Assembly: GCF_003369445.1 (NCBI RefSeq) | Contig: NZ_QRCU01000039.1 | Location: forward strand, 1 to 64,000 | Origin: Arthrobacter silvisoli | GTDB lineage: Bacteria > Actinomycetota > Actinomycetes > Actinomycetales > Micrococcaceae | DNA length: 64,000 nucleotides | Reading direction: 5' to 3' | In this document: piece by piece, positions 59,582 to 64,000 of the stretch | How positions within the stretch are numbered: position 1 is the stretch's first letter | Layout of the letters: every line of letters starts with the position of its first letter | Made by a program: the position numbers and the translations under genes | The notes under the pieces: model-generated | Told to the model about the DNA's origin: nothing | The model's database searches: none | What the model saw: only the letters and a program-made list of their open reading frames with translations

Positions 59582-60310
59582 TCAGTCGGCCAGCAACCGG
59601 CCCCACCTTGGGGCGAGCAAGGGGGCGCCGGCAAGCTTCAGGCAGTGCCACAGGGTCACGGCCACGGAATCGAGCACGGGCACGTCGGTGCGCGACTCCA
59701 CCTCCGCCGTGATGTTGGCACCGTAGAGGTTGGTGCAGAGGTAGATCAGGGCGTCGGGTTTCAACGAGGCCAGCTCCAGGGAACCGGGCAGCATCTCCTC
59801 GTCGGTGACCCGGGCGAAGGACTCGTTGTCGCTCAGGTCCAGGTGCCGGTGGTCCACGGTCTTGATGCCCTCGCGCTCATAGGAAGCCACCACGGCCTCG
59901 TTCACATCCGCGGTGTACGGGGTGAGCATGCCGATCCGTTCGGTGCCGAACTCGGAGAACGCGGCCAGGTACGCCAGCGTGGAGGTGGTGGCGGGGATGC
60001 CCGTGGCATCGGTGATTTCCTGCACCAGTTCCTGGTCGTGGGCGGCGCCAAGCCAGGAACCGGAGGTGCCGTTCCAGGCGATGACATCCACGTCGGCCGT
60101 GGCGAGCAGTTCCGCGGCGGCGCGCATGCCGGCGGCGTCGAACTGCTTGTCCGAGGAGTCATCCAGGGCGATCCGTGTGACGTTGATGCGGGTGAAGTGC
60201 AGCGTGACGTCCGTGCGCCCGCCGAGGATCCGGTAGCTTTGCGGCTCCAGGCACGTGTTGGAGGACGGCACGATCATGCCGATGCGGACAGGGCGGTTTT
60301 CGGAAGGCAA
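59582..60310 (-). CDS. Arylmalonate decarboxylase/maleate isomerase-like protein
   Basis: A 242-residue member of the Asp/Glu racemase superfamily (RIGMIVPSSNTCLEPQ start; NGTSGSWLG; LIYLCTNLYGA). Two-cysteine members have Cys at both loops; here the first position is G81 and only C192 remains. That Gly/Cys pattern is the hallmark of arylmalonate decarboxylase, so decarboxylation or a similar one-cysteine reaction is more likely than racemisation. It is the last gene of the operon with a hydantoinase, 9 bp behind it. Confidence 0.82.
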   Translation of the reverse strand: MPSENRPVRIGMIVPSSNTCLEPQSYRILGGRTDVTLHFTRINVTRIALDDSSDKQFDAAGMRAAAELLATADVDVIAWNGTSGSWLGAAHDQELVQEITDATGIPATTSTLAYLAAFSEFGTERIGMLTPYTADVNEAVVASYEREGIKTVDHRHLDLSDNESFARVTDEEMLPGSLELASLKPDALIYLCTNLYGANITAEVESRTDVPVLDSVAVTLWHCLKLAGAPLLAPRWGRLLAD

Positions 60311-60319
60311 GAGTAACTC

Positions 60320-61744
60320 CTAGACAGAAAGAACGGGGGAAGCGGCCAGGGCGTCGCGGTGCTCGGTGAAGCCGTTGCGGGCCACGAAGCGGCCCACGGG
60401 GCCGGGATCGTGGAAGCCTTCTTCGTCCAGCACCACGCGTCCGGCGGAGACGACGACGGCGGGCCAGCCGTTCAGTGCCTTCCCCTCGAAGGGCGAGAAG
60501 TCAGTCCCCATGTGCAGCGCGCCGCCGTCGACCTTGCGTTCGTCTGCGGGGTCGAAGATCACAAGGTCGGCGTCGAAGCCTTCGGCGATGGTGCCCTTGC
60601 GCGGTACCGCGTTGATGCGGGCGGGGCCGGCGGCGAAGACCTCCACGAAGTCCTCCACGGAGCCGCCGGACTCGGTGACGAGGGCGGTGAACGTCACGGG
60701 CATGCGGGTCTCGACGCCGGGCAGGCCGTGCGGCATGAAGCGGATGTCGTCGGTGCGTTCGCGCTTCTGCGAGAGGTCGTAGCAGGAGTGGTCCGAGGAC
60801 ACGGTGTGGATGGCGCCGGCGGCGAGCCGTTCCTTGAGGGCGGCCACGGTTTCCGGGGAGCGCATGGGCGGGCAGCAGGCGTACCACTCCGGAAACTCCG
60901 TGCCGTAGACGGTGTCGTCCAGGGTCAGGTAGTGCGGGCAGGTTTCCGAGTAGGCTTCCTGGCCGTCGGCCCGGGCCTCGCTGACCAGGTCCACGGCGCC
61001 GGGGGTGGACTGGTGCACGAAGTACACGGGCGCTCCGGTGTACCTGGCCAGGGCCAGGGTTTCCTTGACGGAGACTTCCTCGGCCAGCTCAGGGCGGGTG
61101 CGGTGCAGGTGCTCGATGCCGATCAGGCCGTCCGCGGCGTGCTGCTCGGTGCAGTCGGCGATGATGGCGTCGTGCTCGGCGTGGATGTAGGTGAGGCCGT
61201 CCAGGCGGACCATCTCGCGCATGACCTTCAGGATGGTGTCCCCGTCGGCCATGGTGGAGCCGCGGTTGGTGGTGTACATCTTCACGGAGCGCACGCCCTC
61301 GGCGACGAGCTGCTCCAGCTGCCACGGCACGGTCTCGTCCCAGCTGATCACGGAGCCGTGGAGGGCCACGTCGCAGCGGGATTCGGCGGCCAGGCGCTTC
61401 TTGTTGAGCACGGCCTCCAGCGGGGTTTCCTGGGCGTCCCGCGGGATGCCGAAGTCGATGATGGTGGTGGTTCCGCCCCACAGTGCGGCGGTGGAGGTAG
61501 TGGCGAAGTCGTCCAAGGTACGGAAACGGCCGGTCACCTGGGCCACGTGGCAGTGGCCGTCGATGCCGCCGGGGATCACCAGCTTGCCCTGGGCATCGAT
61601 GGTGCGGGCTGCTGCCGGGACGGGCTGCGATGCGTCGATCAGTTCAGCGATGCGTCCGTCCTGCACGATGATGTGCGCTGCCTGCCGGCCGAAGCTGTTC
61701 ACCACGGTGCCGTTGGCGATGACGAGTTCAGGGATGAGGGACAT
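60320..61744 (-). CDS. D-hydantoinase/dihydropyrimidinase-family amidohydrolase
   Basis: A 474-residue cyclic amidohydrolase. The binuclear metal site is visible: H64 and H66 in GHCHVAQ, K155 in SVKMYTT (the carboxylated lysine), H188 in YIHAEH, a histidine in YFVHQS and an aspartate in SSDHSCY. It should open a cyclic amide such as a hydantoin, dihydropyrimidine or allantoin. Placement between a racemase-fold protein and a decarboxylase-like protein suggests a specialised cyclic ureide or imide route. Start ATG at 61744. Confidence 0.9.
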   Translation of the reverse strand: MSLIPELVIANGTVVNSFGRQAAHIIVQDGRIAELIDASQPVPAAARTIDAQGKLVIPGGIDGHCHVAQVTGRFRTLDDFATTSTAALWGGTTTIIDFGIPRDAQETPLEAVLNKKRLAAESRCDVALHGSVISWDETVPWQLEQLVAEGVRSVKMYTTNRGSTMADGDTILKVMREMVRLDGLTYIHAEHDAIIADCTEQHAADGLIGIEHLHRTRPELAEEVSVKETLALARYTGAPVYFVHQSTPGAVDLVSEARADGQEAYSETCPHYLTLDDTVYGTEFPEWYACCPPMRSPETVAALKERLAAGAIHTVSSDHSCYDLSQKRERTDDIRFMPHGLPGVETRMPVTFTALVTESGGSVEDFVEVFAAGPARINAVPRKGTIAEGFDADLVIFDPADERKVDGGALHMGTDFSPFEGKALNGWPAVVVSAGRVVLDEEGFHDPGPVGRFVARNGFTEHRDALAASPVLSV

Positions 61745-61754
61745 CGGTGTCCTC

Positions 61755-62558
61755 CTACTTCTGTGAAACGGGTGCGGCGGAGGCGGCGGCCTGAGCGGCG
61801 GATTGGGCGATGGCGAGGGCGGCGTCGAGCTTTTCGGAGAGGCCGCGGCGCTTCTTGGCCGGCGGCGGCGCGAACGCGCCCTGGCGGTGGAAGCCGGACT
61901 GCAGCTCCACCACGGCCTCGGTCATCCGGATACCGGCGGAGATGCCGTCCACCACAGGAACGGGGATCTGCCCCTCAAGGTCGCGGGCAAGTCCGGCGAG
62001 CGGCGCACCTGCCAGGATCACGACGTCGGCCCCGTCCTCTTCGACGGCCTGCCGGCTCAGCGCCAGGAGGGTGTCCTTGAAATCGTGCTGCACGGATCCG
62101 ATGCCGTGCAGGCTTTGCTTGATGGAGCGGATGGAGGCGAGCCGGCCGCCGAGGCCGAAGTGCTCAACGCAGTCCCGGTACCAGGCGGTGATGCGGTCCG
62201 AGATGGCGATGATCGAGAAGCGCTGGCCCTGCAGTGCCGCGGCGCAGAGCGCGGCTTCGGTGATGCCGATGACCGGGACATCCACGAGTTCCTTCAGTGC
62301 CGGCATGCCGGGATCGCCGAAGGCCGCCACCACGACGCCGTCCACGCTGCTGCCCTCAGGGCTGGCGTATTCGGCGATCAGCTCGGCGACGGCGCCGGCC
62401 GCGATGAGCGATTCAAAGCGAGTTTCGATGTACTCGACCCCGTGCGGGGCGGTGCGCACGATCAGCTCGGTGTCCGGACCGGCCGAGCGCAGCGCCTCGG
62501 CCTGGATCAGTGCGGTGACGTCTTCGCTGATGTTGGGGTTGATGACCAGTAGTTTCAT
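61755..62558 (-). CDS. Asp/Glu/hydantoin racemase-fold protein lacking both catalytic cysteines
   Basis: A 267-residue protein with the hydantoin-racemase layout: LLVINPNIS start, VVAAFGDPGMPALKEL, VPVIGITEAAL, VVDGISAGIRMTEAVVEL. In Arthrobacter aurescens HyuA the two catalytic cysteines stand in ACFGDPG and GCAG. Here the matching positions are A79 and G184, so the usual two-base mechanism cannot operate. A 40-residue Lys/Ala tail follows. It overlaps the GntR gene by four bases. Possibly a decarboxylase, a lyase or a non-catalytic partner. Confidence 0.82.
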   Translation of the reverse strand: MKLLVINPNISEDVTALIQAEALRSAGPDTELIVRTAPHGVEYIETRFESLIAAGAVAELIAEYASPEGSSVDGVVVAAFGDPGMPALKELVDVPVIGITEAALCAAALQGQRFSIIAISDRITAWYRDCVEHFGLGGRLASIRSIKQSLHGIGSVQHDFKDTLLALSRQAVEEDGADVVILAGAPLAGLARDLEGQIPVPVVDGISAGIRMTEAVVELQSGFHRQGAFAPPPAKKRRGLSEKLDAALAIAQSAAQAAASAAPVSQK

Positions 62559-63238
62559 GTTCGTTTCCGTTGCAGGGTGAGTTCGGTGGCGGGGGAGTCT
62601 TCGGGGAACTGCTCGCGGTACTTGCCGATGTGCGACGCCGACTGGGCGGCGGCGCGCTCCGGGTCTCCGCTGGCGATTGCCGCGTAGAGCTCACGGTGTT
62701 CCTGGATCAGTTCGGGCAGGTCGCTGACATGGCGGAAGAGCCAGTGCATGCGGCCTTGGAGGGGCTCCAGTGCCGAACGGAGGAAGTTGTTGTTGGCGAT
62801 GGCCGTGATGGCGTCGTGGAATTCACTGTTGGCCCGGTGCGCTTCGAGGATGGACCCCTTGGCGAGGAAGCGTTCGGCGTCGTCCAGGAGTCCGGAGAGC
62901 CGCTTGAGGTCCTCCTCTCCGGCCCGGCTCGCGGCCAGCCGGCAGGCTAGCACCTCGAGCGATTCGCGGACGTCGAACAGGTCCTCCACATCCTTGGCGC
63001 TCAGGCCTGCCACCTCGGAGCCGCGCGAGGCGCGGTCCCGGATGAGGCCTTCCTGGCGCAGCATGCGCAGGGCCTCCCGGATGGGCAGGCGCGACACGTT
63101 GAATTCGGCCGCCAGGTCACGTTCCACCAGGCGGGTGCCGGGTGCGTAGTGGCCTTCGAAGATCCGTGAACGGAGGGTGTCCCGCACGGCCTCGCGGAGG
63201 GGGCGGTCGGAGGCGGGGGTTTCTTCTGCTGCCAGCAT
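62555..63238 (-). CDS. GntR-family (FadR/FCD) regulator
   Basis: A 227-residue regulator: winged helix-turn-helix LREAVRDTLRSRIFEGHYAPGTRLVERDLAAEFNVSRLPIREALRMLRQEGLI and an all-helical FCD effector domain (DLFDVRESLEVLACRLAA; NSEFHDAITAIANN; EHRELYAAIASGD), whose Asp/His residues bind a metal and a carboxylate ligand. Of two adjacent ATGs, 63238 has better spacing from GGAG. It overlaps the racemase-like gene and probably controls this operon. Confidence 0.92.
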   Translation of the reverse strand: MLAAEETPASDRPLREAVRDTLRSRIFEGHYAPGTRLVERDLAAEFNVSRLPIREALRMLRQEGLIRDRASRGSEVAGLSAKDVEDLFDVRESLEVLACRLAASRAGEEDLKRLSGLLDDAERFLAKGSILEAHRANSEFHDAITAIANNNFLRSALEPLQGRMHWLFRHVSDLPELIQEHRELYAAIASGDPERAAAQSASHIGKYREQFPEDSPATELTLQRKRT

Positions 63239-63297
63239 CATTGCTCCATTCGTGGGGTTTTTAGCGACTCTACGTCCTCAGTGCTGTGCATCGCGGT

Positions 63298-64000
63298 TCA
63301 GTCCCGCACTGTGGTGCTGAATGACGTGGTGCTGAATGAGGTGCTGCTGAACGATGGAGGGCTGAAGCGGCCGAAGGCCTTTTCCAAGGCCTCGGCCACG
63401 GCCAGCACTTCGCGGTCGCGGTAGGGCCGGCCCACCACCTGGATCCCTACGGGCAGGCCCTCTTTGGACAGTCCGCACGGCACCACGGCCACGGGGAAGC
63501 CCAGGATGCTGATGGCCCGGCAGCAGGAGCCCAGCTCGGTCCACGGGATCTCCTTGCCTTCCACGGTGAAGCTCTGCTCCCGGGGATCGGCAGCCGGAAC
63601 ACAGGCCACGGGAAGCAGCAGGATGTTGTGCTCCTCCATGGCGGCCAGCACCTCGGCCCGGATGGCGTCCCGTTCCGCCGCGGCCTTGCGGTACTCCACC
63701 ACGGTGGCGGGCGCTCCCAGCAGGCCGTGGAGATGGGCGCCGAGTTCGTCCTCGCGGCCCGCGGCCAGTTCCGCGACCTCCGGCATGCCCTCGGCAGTGC
63801 GCAATGCCACGAAGGCGGCGGCGGCGCGCTCCAGTCCCGGCGGGCGGCCGTGCGTCACCGGAAGGCCCAGGCCCGCAAGGGTTTCGGCGGCCGAACGCAG
63901 CACGGACACCAAGTCGGCCCGTACCGGGTGGGTGCCTTCGTCCTCGAACCAGGCGGCACTCAGGCCGTCCAGGCTCTCAAGCGGGGCGCCGACGGGCACC
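63298..64000 (-). CDS. Amidase signature-family enzyme, C-terminal part (runs off window)
   Basis: Only the last 233 or so residues are inside the window; the 5' end, with the Ser-Ser-Lys catalytic triad, lies beyond 64000. The visible part (ILLLPVACVPAADP; PWTELGSCCRAISILGFPVAVVPCG; GLPVGIQVVGRPYRDREVLAVAEALE) is the typical end of GatA-like amidases. It lies 59 bp upstream of the GntR gene on the same strand, so it may lead the hydantoinase operon. The last residues (SFSSTSFSTTSFSTT) come from 15-bp tandem repeats. Confidence 0.88.
   Translation of the reverse strand, partial: VPVGAPLESLDGLSAAWFEDEGTHPVRADLVSVLRSAAETLAGLGLPVTHGRPPGLERAAAAFVALRTAEGMPEVAELAAGREDELGAHLHGLLGAPATVVEYRKAAAERDAIRAEVLAAMEEHNILLLPVACVPAADPREQSFTVEGKEIPWTELGSCCRAISILGFPVAVVPCGLSKEGLPVGIQVVGRPYRDREVLAVAEALEKAFGRFSPPSFSSTSFSTTSFSTTVRD
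63311..63355. repeat. Three tandem 15-bp repeats in the amidase C-terminus
   Basis: GTGGTGCTGAATGAC, GTGGTGCTGAATGAG and GTGCTGCTGAACGAT follow each other at 63311, 63326 and 63341, in frame. Confidence 0.9.

Noticed and set aside
1-64000. CRISPR arrays, tRNA or rRNA genes, insertion sequences and prophage genes
   Set aside because: No regularly spaced repeats, no tRNA-like sequences noticed by eye, no transposase, integrase or phage structural motifs.

Overview
The window is about 64 kb of high-GC DNA with dense, often overlapping genes (many ATGA or TGATG junctions), frequent GTG/TTG starts and a gene content of transporters, LacI/IclR/GntR regulators and catabolic operons. Everything points to a soil actinobacterium of the Micrococcaceae, most likely the Arthrobacter/Paenarthrobacter/Pseudarthrobacter group; the inulin/difructose anhydride enzymes and the actinobacterial pca operon order support this. 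The sequence reads like chromosomal accessory metabolism. I saw no rRNA, tRNA, CRISPR array, integrase or transposase.

Layout. 0.1-3.8 kb: copper resistance (csoR-copZ-copA) facing a rhodanese across a double CsoR-type operator. 3.9-15.8 kb: a fructan locus. A secreted GH32 levanase/inulinase with nested binding modules, a GH91 inulin fructotransferase whose Tat leader is separated from it, an ABC importer without its own ATPase, a LacI regulator, a cytoplasmic GH32 and a second, leaderless GH91 together suggest inulin to difructose anhydride to inulobiose to fructose. 15.9-22 kb: a polar-amino-acid-type ABC importer, a Gfo/Idh/MocA dehydrogenase, an FAD amine oxidase and a LacI regulator for an unknown amino compound. 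22-26.9 kb: a diguanylate cyclase, an FdhF/YdeP molybdopterin oxidoreductase behind a hairpin-rich leader, a glyoxalase-fold protein and an aminoglycoside phosphotransferase remnant.

27-34.5 kb: two divergent operons (KDG-type kinase, IclR, RidA; zinc/PLP D-serine-dehydratase-like enzyme, N-acyl-D-amino-acid deacylase, KDPG aldolase, GntP permease). Read together they describe a route from N-acetyl-D-glucosaminate or D-glucosaminate through KDG and KDPG to pyruvate and glyceraldehyde 3-phosphate. 34.9-38.5 kb: universal stress protein, SMP-30 lactonase, BNR propeller, a MoaD/ThiS-like carrier and small proteins. 38.7-51.8 kb: an MHS transporter, two IclR regulators and a complete quinate/shikimate to protocatechuate to succinyl-CoA plus acetyl-CoA operon (shikimate dehydrogenase, QsuB, pcaHGBDCFIJ). 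51.9-59.2 kb: housekeeping-like genes including the three-subunit proton transhydrogenase, an AlaX editing protein and a lipid kinase. 59.6-64 kb: a hydantoinase-type operon (amidase, GntR, a racemase-fold protein lacking both catalytic cysteines, hydantoinase, arylmalonate-decarboxylase-like protein), with the amidase running off the window.

Between genes there are several kinds of palindromic repeat: five copies of an approximately 63-bp element beginning GCGCGAACTGGCAGCAGATG between 38.6 and 59.4 kb, a cousin with the same ends but another core, a 45-bp palindromic repeat at two distant sites, and many hairpins built on CGACGGCGG/CCGCCGTCG, most of them at gene ends. The window may therefore hold two less-described systems: the glucosaminate route and the rearranged inulin/DFA locus.
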